From positions 1 to 16,363 of the forward strand of contig JBJEJN010000059.1 of the NCBI GenBank assembly GCA_051878085.1: a stretch of DNA of 16,363 nucleotides. The letters are read 5' to 3'. The notes below the pieces were generated by a model. The model was given only the letters and a program-made list of their open reading frames with translations. It was not told the DNA's origin and ran no database searches. This stretch comes from SFTH01 sp051878085. Lineage in GTDB: Bacteria; Bacillota; Clostridia; Christensenellales; Aristaeellaceae. This document shows, in pieces, positions 1-5,995 of this stretch (position 1 is the first letter of the stretch; each line of letters starts with the position of its first letter). A program made the translations under genes and the position numbers.

Positions 1-407
1 AAAAGAAGATCGTCGCCGGCGACGTGGTGGTCATCCGCTACGAGGGCCCCAAGGGTGGCCCCGGCATGCGCGAGATGCTCAACCCCACCTCCGCCATCTG
101 CGGCATGGGCCTGGGCGAGAGCGTTGCGCTGATCACCGACGGCCGCTTCTCCGGCGCAACCCGCGGCGCATCCATCGGCCACATCAGCCCCGAGGCCGCT
201 GCCGGCGGGCTGATCGCGCTGGTTGAGGAGGGCGACCGCATCGCCATCGACATCCCCAACTGCAAGATCGAGCTGAAGGTGTCCGACGAGGTGCTTGCCG
301 AGCGCCGCGCCAAGTGGGTCTGCCCGGAGCCGAAGGTCAAGACCGGCTATCTGGCCCGCTATGCAAAGCTCGTGTCCTCCGCCGACAAGGGCGCAATCCT
401 TCAGTAA
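1..407 (+). CDS. ilvD: Dihydroxy-acid dehydratase, C-terminal part (partial at left edge)
   Basis: This is the C-terminal 134 codons, read in frame from base 3 to a TAA at 405-407. The gene begins outside the window. IlvD is an Fe-S dehydratase that converts 2,3-dihydroxy-isovalerate and 2,3-dihydroxy-3-methylvalerate into 2-oxo acids for valine, isoleucine and leucine synthesis. The visible part carries the family's conserved C-terminal blocks: GDVVVIRYEGPKGGPGM near the left edge, then LITDGRFSGATRG, then GHISPEAAAGG, followed by the usual IDIPN and VSDE segments. This matches IlvD rather than the related sugar-acid dehydratase Edd as far as I can judge from motifs. The Fe-S cysteines lie upstream and cannot be checked. 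A strong terminator follows 11 bases after the stop, so this is the end of its transcription unit. Confidence 0.95.
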   Translation, partial: KKIVAGDVVVIRYEGPKGGPGMREMLNPTSAICGMGLGESVALITDGRFSGATRGASIGHISPEAAAGGLIALVEEGDRIAIDIPNCKIELKVSDEVLAERRAKWVCPEPKVKTGYLARYAKLVSSADKGAILQ

Positions 408-418
408 TTGAAGCGCAT

Positions 419-455
419 AAAAGAGGAACCGTTCCACGCGGACGGTTCCTCTTTT
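419..455 (+). terminator. Rho-independent terminator after ilvD
   Basis: A perfect 14-bp inverted repeat (419-432 with 442-455) encloses a 9-nt loop. The left arm begins AAAAGAGGAACCG and the right arm ends in CTCTTTT, so the U-tract is part of the stem. It sits directly after the ilvD stop. The A-rich start would let it also work in the opposite direction, but no minus-strand gene ends here. Confidence 0.9.
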
Positions 456-477
456 CATGTGTGAAAGCTGGCATAAT
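449..477 (+). promoter_or_regulatory. Weak candidate promoter for the DUF421 gene
   Basis: CATAAT at 472-477, preceded by TG one base upstream (extended -10), is the only reasonable -10 box between the ilvD terminator and the next gene. The matching -35 position (449-454, CTCTTT) is poor. A promoter is expected here because the preceding terminator is strong, but the exact site is tentative. Confidence 0.3.
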
Positions 478-524
478 CGCGGCGCAGACCGCCATCCTAA
501 GGAAAAAAGCTTCGGAGGATGGAT

Positions 525-1199
525 ATGGAAACCGCAAAGATTGTGCTCGCCTCGCTGCTGTCCTACGCCGCGATGTTTCTGTCGGCCAAGCTCGTTGGAC
601 GCAAGCAGGTCTCCCAGCTGGACTTTCTGGACTACATTACGGGCATCACCATCGGCTCCATCGGTGCGGAGCTGGCCACGGATCTGGAGAACATGTGGAA
701 GCCGCTGGTCGCCATCGCCGTGTACGCACTGATCACCTGGCTGCTGTCGCTGATGAACCTGCGCTACCCCCAGATGCGCAAGTACAGCAACGGCACGCCC
801 ACCATCGTCATGGACAACGGCAAGCTCTATCGTGGGAACATGAAGAAGGCCAAGCTGGAGCTGAGCGAGTTCATGGTGATGTGCCGCCAGCAGGGCTACT
901 TCGATCTCTCTGCCATCCAGACCGCCGTGTTCGAGTACAACGGAAAGCTGAGCATCCTGCCCGCAGCGCAGCACCGGCCCGTCACGCCCGAGGACATGAA
1001 GCTCGCGCCGGAGCAGGAGAGGATCTTCACGGAGGTCATCATGGACGGCCGCATCCTGGAGGAAAACCTGAAGCGCATGGGTCGGAATGCAGACTGGCTC
1101 AAAAAGCAGCTGCGCGCGCAGGGAATCGGCGGGGCAGGGGAGGTCTTTCTGGGCCTGTGCGATCCCGAATTGAACCTGAGCTGCTATCTGAAGGATTGA
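525..1199 (+). CDS. DUF421 (YetF/YrbG/YdfS-type) membrane protein
   Basis: The 224-residue product matches the DUF421 family, best known from Bacillus YetF, YrbG, YkjA and YdfS. Three N-terminal hydrophobic segments (about residues 5-22, 38-52 and 59-76) are separated by the conserved GRKQVSQLDFLDYITGI stretch. They are followed by a soluble cytoplasmic domain with the family pattern NGTPTIVMDNGKLYRGNM, CRQQGYFDLSAIQ and FEYNGKLSILP. Function is poorly defined; in Bacillus some members are spore- or stress-associated, but I infer nothing specific here. An in-frame ATG lies at 519, but the Shine-Dalgarno GGAGG at 514-518 abuts it and is 6 nt from the ATG at 525, so I chose 525. It appears monocistronic, between the ilvD terminator and a convergent broken regulator gene. 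Confidence 0.88.
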   Translation: METAKIVLASLLSYAAMFLSAKLVGRKQVSQLDFLDYITGITIGSIGAELATDLENMWKPLVAIAVYALITWLLSLMNLRYPQMRKYSNGTPTIVMDNGKLYRGNMKKAKLELSEFMVMCRQQGYFDLSAIQTAVFEYNGKLSILPAAQHRPVTPEDMKLAPEQERIFTEVIMDGRILEENLKRMGRNADWLKKQLRAQGIGGAGEVFLGLCDPELNLSCYLKD

Positions 1200-1206
1200 A
1201 CGACAA

Positions 1207-1224
1207 GCACAGGATTGCCTGTGC
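1207..1224. terminator. Short hairpin between convergent genes, possible weak terminator
   Basis: GCACAGG (1207-1213) and CCTGTGC (1218-1224) form a perfect 7-bp stem with a 4-nt loop, 7 bases after the DUF421 stop and 26 bases beyond the minus-strand HxlR stop. No good U-tract follows on either strand, so termination is uncertain. The position between converging genes is the main argument. Confidence 0.4.
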
Positions 1225-1250
1225 ATCCGCCGTCTCACATCCCGAACGGG

Positions 1251-1592
1251 TCATCCATCGTGAAGGTTCTTGTCACCCCAGGCCTTCATGCAATCGAGGA
1301 CGGTCAAGAAGCTCTCACCAAGCTCCGTCAGGCTGTACTCTACGTGGGGTGGAATCTCAAGAAAGTCGTGGCGAAGTATGAATCCATCGGCTTCCAGTTC
1401 ACGAAGCTGCTTTGTCAGGGAGCTTTCTGTGATTTCACCAATCTGACGGCGCAGCTGACCGAATCGCCGGACGTTGCATTTGCCGATGTACTACAGCAGT
1501 TCAATTTTGTATTTTCCGCCCAGCAGTTTCTGCACGGTCGAAATTGTCTTGCAGCGGTTCACTGCTGATTCCGATTTTCTCATTTGACGCAT
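1251..1592 (-). pseudogene. HxlR-family (DUF24) transcriptional regulator broken by an amber codon
   Basis: Read on the minus strand, one uninterrupted frame of 113 codons gives a full-length HxlR winged-helix protein except for a TAG at 1491-1493 (codon 34). The N-terminal part has the lone cysteine of the family (C14) and LLGGKYKIELL. The stop follows exactly where HxlR proteins normally have Trp or a similar residue. After it come RRFGQLRRQIGEI, SLTKQLRELEADG and PPHVEYSLTELG, the recognition-helix and wing signatures, ending AWGDKNLHDG. No frameshift is present. A single TGG-to-TAG change would explain the lesion (inference). The start at 1592 or 1583 is set by GGGAG just upstream. HxlR proteins are redox- or electrophile-sensing repressors that often control a divergent gene, here the radical SAM gene. 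A sequencing error is the main alternative; rnhA in this window uses TAG as its normal stop. Confidence 0.85.
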
Positions 1593-1617
1593 CTCCCATC
1601 CCTTTACATCATAACGC

Positions 1618-1646
1618 ATCTTACGTTGGAATACATAGTACTTCAA
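1618..1646 (-). promoter_or_regulatory. Candidate promoter of the HxlR (pseudo)gene
   Basis: On the minus strand, TTGAAG (1641-1646) and TAAGAT (1618-1623) are separated by exactly 17 nt, and transcription would start about 20 bases before the regulator's start codon. The -35 overlaps the TACT-N7-AGTA operator, as expected for an autoregulated repressor. Confidence 0.45.
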
Positions 1647-1663
1647 AAAAGTACAGTACTTTT
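1639..1663. promoter_or_regulatory. HxlR/DUF24-type operator and adjacent perfect palindrome
   Basis: TACTTCAAAAAAGTA at 1639-1653 fits the TACT-N7-AGTA pattern known for Bacillus DUF24 regulators such as YodB. Adjoining it is a perfect palindrome AAAAGTAC-A-GTACTTTT at 1647-1663. GTAC occurs three times, at 1638, 1651 and 1656. The elements lie between the two divergent promoters and overlap the -35 region of both. Operator identity rests on pattern match and position only. Confidence 0.6.
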
Positions 1664-1687
1664 ATTTTTTCTGTGTCCTGCTATAAT
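1659..1687 (+). promoter_or_regulatory. Promoter of the radical SAM gene (extended -10)
   Basis: TATAAT at 1682-1687 is preceded by TG at 1679-1680 (extended -10). The -35 position 17 nt upstream (1659-1664) is poor, which is common with extended -10 promoters. It overlaps the right half of the operator palindrome, so a repressor bound there would block it. Transcription is expected to start near 1694. Confidence 0.65.
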
Positions 1688-1693
1688 GATACC

Positions 1694-1734
1694 AGCGAGA
1701 CAGTCATGCGCAGGTCTGTCTCGTTGCCTGCGCA
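1694..1734 (+). promoter_or_regulatory. Radical SAM leader with two mutually exclusive hairpins
   Basis: Hairpin A pairs AGCGAGACAG (1694-1703) with CTGTCTCGTT (1716-1725), 10 bp including one G-U. Hairpin B pairs TGCGCAGG (1707-1714) with CCTGCGCA (1727-1734), 8 perfect bp. Each has a 12-nt loop, and each stem uses the other's loop. Connecting segments of 1-3 nt look too short for both to form as a pseudoknot, so they should be alternatives. The structure starts at the predicted transcription start and ends 13 nt before the ribosome binding site. It matches no riboswitch class I recognise. Confidence 0.5.
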
Positions 1735-1760
1735 CAATACTGCAAAAAGAGGTAATGGTT

Positions 1761-2696
1761 ATGCATTACACAGGTACGATTTGGCGGCCACCCTATGAGG
1801 CGGATTCGCTTCTGCTGGAAGTGACAGCGGGCTGTACCCACCACAGGTGCAAGTTCTGCACGTTGTACAGTGAACTGCCGTTCAAATTCAGAATGAGTCT
1901 CATTGAAGACATTGAAAGCGATCTGCTGGAAATGCAGACGCTGCGAACAAGCCCTTATTCCAGAATGCTGACACGCCTTCAGGGAAATGGCGAGCCGGAG
2001 CCGTTCAGGCGCGTGTTTCTGACGGGCGCAAATCCGTTTGTACTTTCAACGGATAAGCTGCTGGAGATCGCGGCGCTGATTCACAGGTATCTGCCCTCCG
2101 TCGAATCCATAGGCTGCTTTGCCCGCATCACAGATTCCGTCAACAAAACGGATGTAGAGCTGCATAAGCTCCGGCAAACGGGCTATACCGGACTGACGAT
2201 TGGTGTGGAAACCGGAGATGATGCGGCCCTATCCTTCATGCGCAAGGGCTATACTTCCCAGGATATTCTGACGCAATGCAAGCGTTTGGAACAAGCTGGT
2301 ATCGAATATGGCTTCTTCTATCTGACCGGCATCTCCGGCAAGGGGCGCGGAGAAATCGGGGCCAGAGCATCCGCAGAGGTTTTCAATCAGCTGCACCCCT
2401 TCCTGGTGGGCCCGAATATGCTGACAATCTATCCGGAAGCAGATTTGTATCGGGAGATGCGCAATGGCAACTGGGAGGAGGAGGGTGAACACGAGAAATA
2501 CAGGGAGCTTCGCACGCTTGTGGAAAGCCTCAATATACCCACATACTTTGCGGCGATGGGAGCGTCCAACGCCTTTCAGCTTAGCGGCAGGCTCCCAGAA
2601 GATAAGGAAAAACTTCTGGTGGCGCTCGATCAAATTCTCTCTGAGATCAGCGAGGAAGAGCTGCGCCGGTACAGAAGGAACCTTCGCCATCTGTAA
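1761..2696 (+). CDS. Radical SAM enzyme with CX4CX2C cluster motif
   Basis: A 311-residue protein opens with the radical SAM signature at residues 24-33, GCTHHRCKFC, whose three cysteines (C25, C30, C33) would bind a [4Fe-4S] cluster. The spacing is CX4CX2C rather than the canonical CX3CX2C. Downstream are the expected TIM-barrel features: LTGANPF, a GCFARI strand, and GLTIGVETGDDAALSFMRKGYT (radical SAM-type GXE segment), then EYGFFYLTGI. No B12-binding or SPASM domain is visible. Substrate and reaction are unknown to me. An ATG at 1755 is only 2 nt from the AGAGG at 1748-1752, whereas the ATG at 1761 has 8-nt spacing, so I chose 1761. Longer readings back to 1584 would run through the promoter. 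It is divergent from an HxlR gene, the usual arrangement for a regulator and its target. Both are AT-richer than their neighbours, suggesting acquisition by transfer (inference). Confidence 0.85.
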   Translation: MHYTGTIWRPPYEADSLLLEVTAGCTHHRCKFCTLYSELPFKFRMSLIEDIESDLLEMQTLRTSPYSRMLTRLQGNGEPEPFRRVFLTGANPFVLSTDKLLEIAALIHRYLPSVESIGCFARITDSVNKTDVELHKLRQTGYTGLTIGVETGDDAALSFMRKGYTSQDILTQCKRLEQAGIEYGFFYLTGISGKGRGEIGARASAEVFNQLHPFLVGPNMLTIYPEADLYREMRNGNWEEEGEHEKYRELRTLVESLNIPTYFAAMGASNAFQLSGRLPEDKEKLLVALDQILSEISEEELRRYRRNLRHL

Positions 2697-2745
2697 GCTC
2701 CGGAGGGCTTCTGGATGACACAGTTCGTTGCTCACAGAGAAAACA

Positions 2746-2781
2746 AGGACTTCCAAGAGGATGTAAAGCCTCGGAAGTCCT
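2746..2781. terminator. Bidirectional terminator between radical SAM and lipid kinase genes
   Basis: AGGACTTCC (2746-2754) pairs with GGAAGTCCT (2773-2781), extended by GAGG (2757-2760) with CCTC (2769-2772) across a 2-nt bulge. On the plus strand it is followed by GATTTATCTATTT; on the minus strand by TTGTTTTCT. It can therefore serve both converging genes. Confidence 0.85.
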
Positions 2782-2792
2782 GATTTATCTAT

Positions 2793-3704
2793 TTACGCTG
2801 TATGAGCTTTTGCGGAGGCAGCTGCGGCTCTGATTCCCGGAACCCGCACGCACAGCGCGTTCGGTAGCAGCTCAAAGCGCGCGGAATCGGCGGAAAACAG
2901 CTCTCCGTCCAGGTTGACGGTCATGCCAGGACGGCGGATGCTGAGCTTGCGGCAGCGGCGCAGCCTGCCCAAACCAATGGAGATATGCTTTCCGGCGATG
3001 TATAAGGCGATCAGCAGCGCGATTGCAGGCTTGCTGACCGGGCGCACGGTGACCACGTCGAACAGACCGTCGTCCAGCTTCGCGTCGGGCACGGCCTTCA
3101 TGCCACCGCCGATGTAGCGCCCGTTGCCGATGGACAGGATCGAGAAGGAAACCTCCTCCTCCGGGCCGTCGTCGAAGGAAACGTGCGCGGTCATGGGGCG
3201 GAAGTCGCGGATCGCGTCGAACAGGCCGAAGAGGTAGGTGCGCAGGCCGGTGTACTTCGCCTTGTACTTCTCCGCGTTGCGCAGCACCTCCACGTCAAAG
3301 CCCGTGCCCGCGACGTTCAGGAAGTAATAGTCGTTCATCCTGCCCACGTCGATGCGGCCGACGGGCGCGCCCAGCTGGCATCTCAGCGCCTCCACGGGGT
3401 CCTTCGGCAGCTTCAGCGTGCGCACGAAGTCGTTGCCGGTGCCGCAGGAGACGAACAACAGCGGCACGTCGCTGCCGATCATGCCGTTGATGATTTCAAA
3501 GAGGGTGCCGTCGCCGCCCACCGCGATGATGCCCTCGGGCTGTCTTGCGGCGGCGGCGCGGGCGATGCGCGCAGCGTCCATGGGCTTGGTGGCGCGCTCA
3601 ATGTTGTATTCCAGACCGTGCTCCTTCAGAACGCCCTCGATCCCTGCGAGCCGGCCCATGGCCGCGCCCCGACCGGAGGTTGGGTTGACGATCAGCGTGT
3701 ACAT
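2793..3704 (-). CDS. Diacylglycerol/lipid kinase family protein (YegS/DgkB/BmrU type)
   Basis: The 303-residue protein has the complete catalytic-domain signature of the diacylglycerol kinase/sphingosine kinase superfamily: VNPTSGRG at residues 6-13, GGDGT at 63-67 (nucleotide binding), GTGND at 88-92, and GTGFDVEV from 133, with a conserved C-terminal SIGNGRYIGGGM and VNLDGE. Such enzymes phosphorylate diacylglycerol or related lipids with ATP; in Firmicutes DgkB recycles diacylglycerol released during lipoteichoic acid synthesis. The exact lipid cannot be read from sequence. The ATG at 3704 has an in-frame TGA only 9 nt upstream, which fixes the start, although its ribosome binding site is weak. 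A good GGAGGTG sits about 40 nt upstream with no useful start behind it. It follows gerC by 66 nt with no terminator between, so it may be read through from the ger operon as well as from its own promoter. Confidence 0.9.
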   Translation of the reverse strand: MYTLIVNPTSGRGAAMGRLAGIEGVLKEHGLEYNIERATKPMDAARIARAAAARQPEGIIAVGGDGTLFEIINGMIGSDVPLLFVSCGTGNDFVRTLKLPKDPVEALRCQLGAPVGRIDVGRMNDYYFLNVAGTGFDVEVLRNAEKYKAKYTGLRTYLFGLFDAIRDFRPMTAHVSFDDGPEEEVSFSILSIGNGRYIGGGMKAVPDAKLDDGLFDVVTVRPVSKPAIALLIALYIAGKHISIGLGRLRRCRKLSIRRPGMTVNLDGELFSADSARFELLPNALCVRVPGIRAAAASAKAHTA

Positions 3705-3745
3705 TTGAAATCATTTCTTTCGTATTTAGTGGATACCCACCTCCA

Positions 3746-3774
3746 ATTGTAAAGAACGAACGCGCTTCTGTCAA
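3746..3774 (-). promoter_or_regulatory. Sigma-A-type promoter of the lipid kinase gene
   Basis: On the minus strand a perfect TTGACA (3769-3774) and TACAAT (3746-3751) are separated by 17 nt. The -35 box overlaps the gerC stop codon. This would let the kinase be expressed in growing cells independently of the germination genes. Confidence 0.75.
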
Positions 3775-4949
3775 GTGTTGAGCTGCTCGAAGCGCAGCTT
3801 TATTTCCACATCCGCGCGCCTGAACTTCTCCCGCCAGTCGAAGCTCTGCCACTGATCGAGGGTGAGGAAGCTTCGCGCCGCGACCTCCGCGAAGCCGAAG
3901 GGCTCCGCACCCATCCGCTGGACGTGCTCAATCAGCGCCTCGATGTCGCTTCGCAGGCTGTCGCGCAGCTTCTCCTCCGGAATCCGATGATCCTGGTTGC
4001 TCACCGAGAGCCGGATGGAGATTTCAATCTTCACCGGATCGGCGCTCGTATCTACCTTGATCCTCGGCTTGCCGACGGTGTTGAGCTTGATGCACTCGTC
4101 CTCCAGCGTGTACCAGAACAGATTCAGCGAGTCGGTCAGCAGGTTGGCCAGCACCGTCTCGCCGCCGTCCAGCAGGCCGCAATACCTGCCGTCGCAGAAC
4201 ACCGCTGCGCCCAGATAGCGGGTCTTGATGTCCGAATCCAGCTTCTGGGAGACCTGCTGGGCAGGCCCGGAGAGGGCACTGGCGGGCTGCGCGCCGTTCT
4301 GCCCGTCCTCGCCGCTGCTCTCTTCATCGGAAAGCATGGCGTAGATCGCCAGCGGATCGGAGTAGACCGACTCCGTCTGGTAGTAGAGCGTCGCCAGGCG
4401 GCTGTCGGGCGCGATGCCGTAGTTCACGTAGTGCTCGATGGAGGCCTCGATGTCCGTGGAGAGGCGCGTACCCACCGTGGGCTGCAGGCTCTCGATGAAT
4501 TCCTGCGCCTTGCCTGCGCTCACCACCACGTGCGCGGCGGTGAACAGCAGCTCCGTCTTTGCGATCTCCCGGAACAGATCGCCGCAGTCGACCTGCTCCA
4601 CCAGCTCCTGGGAAAAGACGATCAGCTTCAGCTGCGAGAGGTTCAGCGTGCGCGGCACCGCCCAGTTCAGGCGCTCCAGCGCGCGCTCGTAACTCTCGCC
4701 GCACACGGACAGGTGCAGATAGTCGCCGCTCTCGCTGCCGCTGCCGGACGAGCCGCCCTCGTCACCGCTACCGCCGGAGATCTTCGGGCTGAGGGCGGTG
4801 ATGACGAGTTCGCCGTCCACCGACAGATCCAGACCCATCACCAGAATGTACGCCTGGTTCTCCACCTGCCGGGATTCCCCACAGCCGCTCAGGCCGACGA
4901 CGATGGCCGCAAGCAGAAGCCCGCCTAGGATGCGCTTGATTGCCTGCAC
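3771..4949 (-). CDS. Ger(x)C family spore germination lipoprotein
   Basis: The product is the C subunit of a nutrient germinant receptor, a lipoprotein of the forespore inner membrane acting with the A and B subunits encoded just upstream. The start is GTG at 4949, with GGGAGGT 8 nt before it; the longer reading from 5027 has no such site. Of 392 residues, the first 23 form a lipoprotein signal (KR, hydrophobic core, lipobox LSGC with C23). Next come family motifs QAYILVMGLDLS and ITALSPKI, the NWAVPRTLNLSQLKLIVFSQE segment, and the C-terminal Ger(x)C domain ending VEIKLRF. A Gly/Ser/Glu-rich insert (about residues 57-74) and an acidic linker after LAIYAMLSDEE are low-complexity additions. 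The start overlaps the end of gerB by 25 nt, which indicates translational coupling. Confidence 0.9.
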   Translation of the reverse strand: MQAIKRILGGLLLAAIVVGLSGCGESRQVENQAYILVMGLDLSVDGELVITALSPKISGGSGDEGGSSGSGSESGDYLHLSVCGESYERALERLNWAVPRTLNLSQLKLIVFSQELVEQVDCGDLFREIAKTELLFTAAHVVVSAGKAQEFIESLQPTVGTRLSTDIEASIEHYVNYGIAPDSRLATLYYQTESVYSDPLAIYAMLSDEESSGEDGQNGAQPASALSGPAQQVSQKLDSDIKTRYLGAAVFCDGRYCGLLDGGETVLANLLTDSLNLFWYTLEDECIKLNTVGKPRIKVDTSADPVKIEISIRLSVSNQDHRIPEEKLRDSLRSDIEALIEHVQRMGAEPFGFAEVAARSFLTLDQWQSFDWREKFRRADVEIKLRFEQLNT

Positions 4950-5995
4950 CTGCGCGCACCTCCCTTCGCAAGCCCCGCAGCCGCCATGGAAACCAGCAGG
5001 AGCAGGCCGATCAATGGAAAGAGCCATGCGTCGGCAGTCCCCGCGAGGAAGGCCTGAATGCGCTCGCTCCCGGAGAGCAGAAACACCCCGACGGCCTCAG
5101 GCAGCGCAACGATCCACAGCTTCAGGCCCGGCAGCAGCCGCTTGACGATACAGGCGGCGGTGACGGCCTCCGCAGAGAGCAGGTGCAGAAGCCCGCCGTA
5201 CCACGCAATCAGATAGACAAATTGCAGCGAGATGGCCACGCGGCCGTTGTTGAGGAGGATCTCCATGCGGGCCGGGCGCAGCAGCTCCGTGCCGACGAAG
5301 GTTGGACTGAGCATCTGCAAGCCCAGCAGCAGCACCGCCGCAAGCAGGCACGCCGCTGAACCCCAGAGCACCGGGCCGAAGCGCGCCCGGTCCGGCACGG
5401 CAAACAGCCAGGTCAGGCTCAGCAGCGCCATGCTCCCCGCGCAGCGCAGCGCGCCATTCAGGATCGAAGGAACGCCTCCGCCCAGGATCGGTGCGATCCA
5501 GCCGGGACGGTAGATGGGGATTTGCGTGAGCGCCAGGATGACCAGCAGAAAGCCGAGAATGTAGAGACCGATGCGCGCGTTGTTTCCGGCCGCATCCGGG
5601 CCCAGCAGCACCATCAGCGCCAGCAAAACTACCAGCGGAAGCTCCAGCGTGATCACCGCCTTGTCGCCGATGCTGAAGCTGGCCGTTCCGGCGGCAACGT
5701 CCATCATGGCGGACGCGTCAAGCAGAAGCAGGGCGATGAGGATCAGCAGGATCAGCGCGGACAGGAAGCGGGGCAGGCGGGACTCCAGGTTGCCCCAGGC
5801 GCTGTCGTTGCCCAGCGTTGCGGCGCGCTGGAGCGCGAAGGCGAAGGGGAGGTAGAGCAGCAGGCCTGCGATGGGGCAGAGCCAGGCGGCGTTGTGTGCA
5901 GCGGGGTAGAGCAGCGCCATCTCGCAGAACAGCCGCGCGGCGATTGCGATGAACATCAGCGGCAGCGCGGCGCTCCGCCCAGGTACGTACTTCAT
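4925..5995 (-). CDS. GerB-type spore germination permease subunit
   Basis: The protein is the polytopic B subunit of a Ger germinant receptor, in the amino acid-polyamine-organocation transporter superfamily, thought to bind the germinant. It has 356 residues, close to the family norm, and is almost wholly hydrophobic with about ten membrane segments, ending in a basic tail (GGARRCRQSSAS). The start ATG at 5993-5995 has AAAGGAG 8 nt upstream and overlaps the gerA stop as ATGA. Longer readings upstream fall inside gerA. Family features are the N-terminal block ALLYPAAHNAAWLCPIAGLLLYLPF and the central PIYRPGWIAPILGGGVPSIL region. Gene order A-B-C is that of classic gerA operons. The specific germinant cannot be inferred. 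Confidence 0.88.
   Translation of the reverse strand: MKYVPGRSAALPLMFIAIAARLFCEMALLYPAAHNAAWLCPIAGLLLYLPFAFALQRAATLGNDSAWGNLESRLPRFLSALILLILIALLLLDASAMMDVAAGTASFSIGDKAVITLELPLVVLLALMVLLGPDAAGNNARIGLYILGFLLVILALTQIPIYRPGWIAPILGGGVPSILNGALRCAGSMALLSLTWLFAVPDRARFGPVLWGSAACLLAAVLLLGLQMLSPTFVGTELLRPARMEILLNNGRVAISLQFVYLIAWYGGLLHLLSAEAVTAACIVKRLLPGLKLWIVALPEAVGVFLLSGSERIQAFLAGTADAWLFPLIGLLLLVSMAAAGLAKGGARRCRQSSAS

Noticed and set aside
314..1381. Long plus-strand open frame across ilvD end, terminator and DUF421 gene
   Set aside because: It crosses a strong terminator, has low-complexity Arg/Ala/His composition and lies out of frame with two clear genes; a shadow of GC-rich coding DNA.
1491..1493. 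Amber codon read as an amino acid (recoding)
   Set aside because: TAG ends rnhA normally in this window, and no suppressor tRNA or amber-decoding genes are visible; a mutation is simpler.
1215..1568. Plus-strand open frame of 117 codons over the HxlR region
   Set aside because: The minus strand encodes a recognisable HxlR protein here; the plus frame has no ribosome binding site or family resemblance.
1694..1734. Interlocked leader hairpins as a true H-type pseudoknot riboswitch
   Set aside because: The connecting segments are 3, 1 and 1 nt, too short to span 8-10 bp stems, so alternative hairpins are the better reading.
3924..4928. Plus-strand 334-codon frame opposite gerC
   Set aside because: Antisense mirror of gerC codon bias, with Ala/Val/Leu/Gln/His-rich composition and no motif or start signal.
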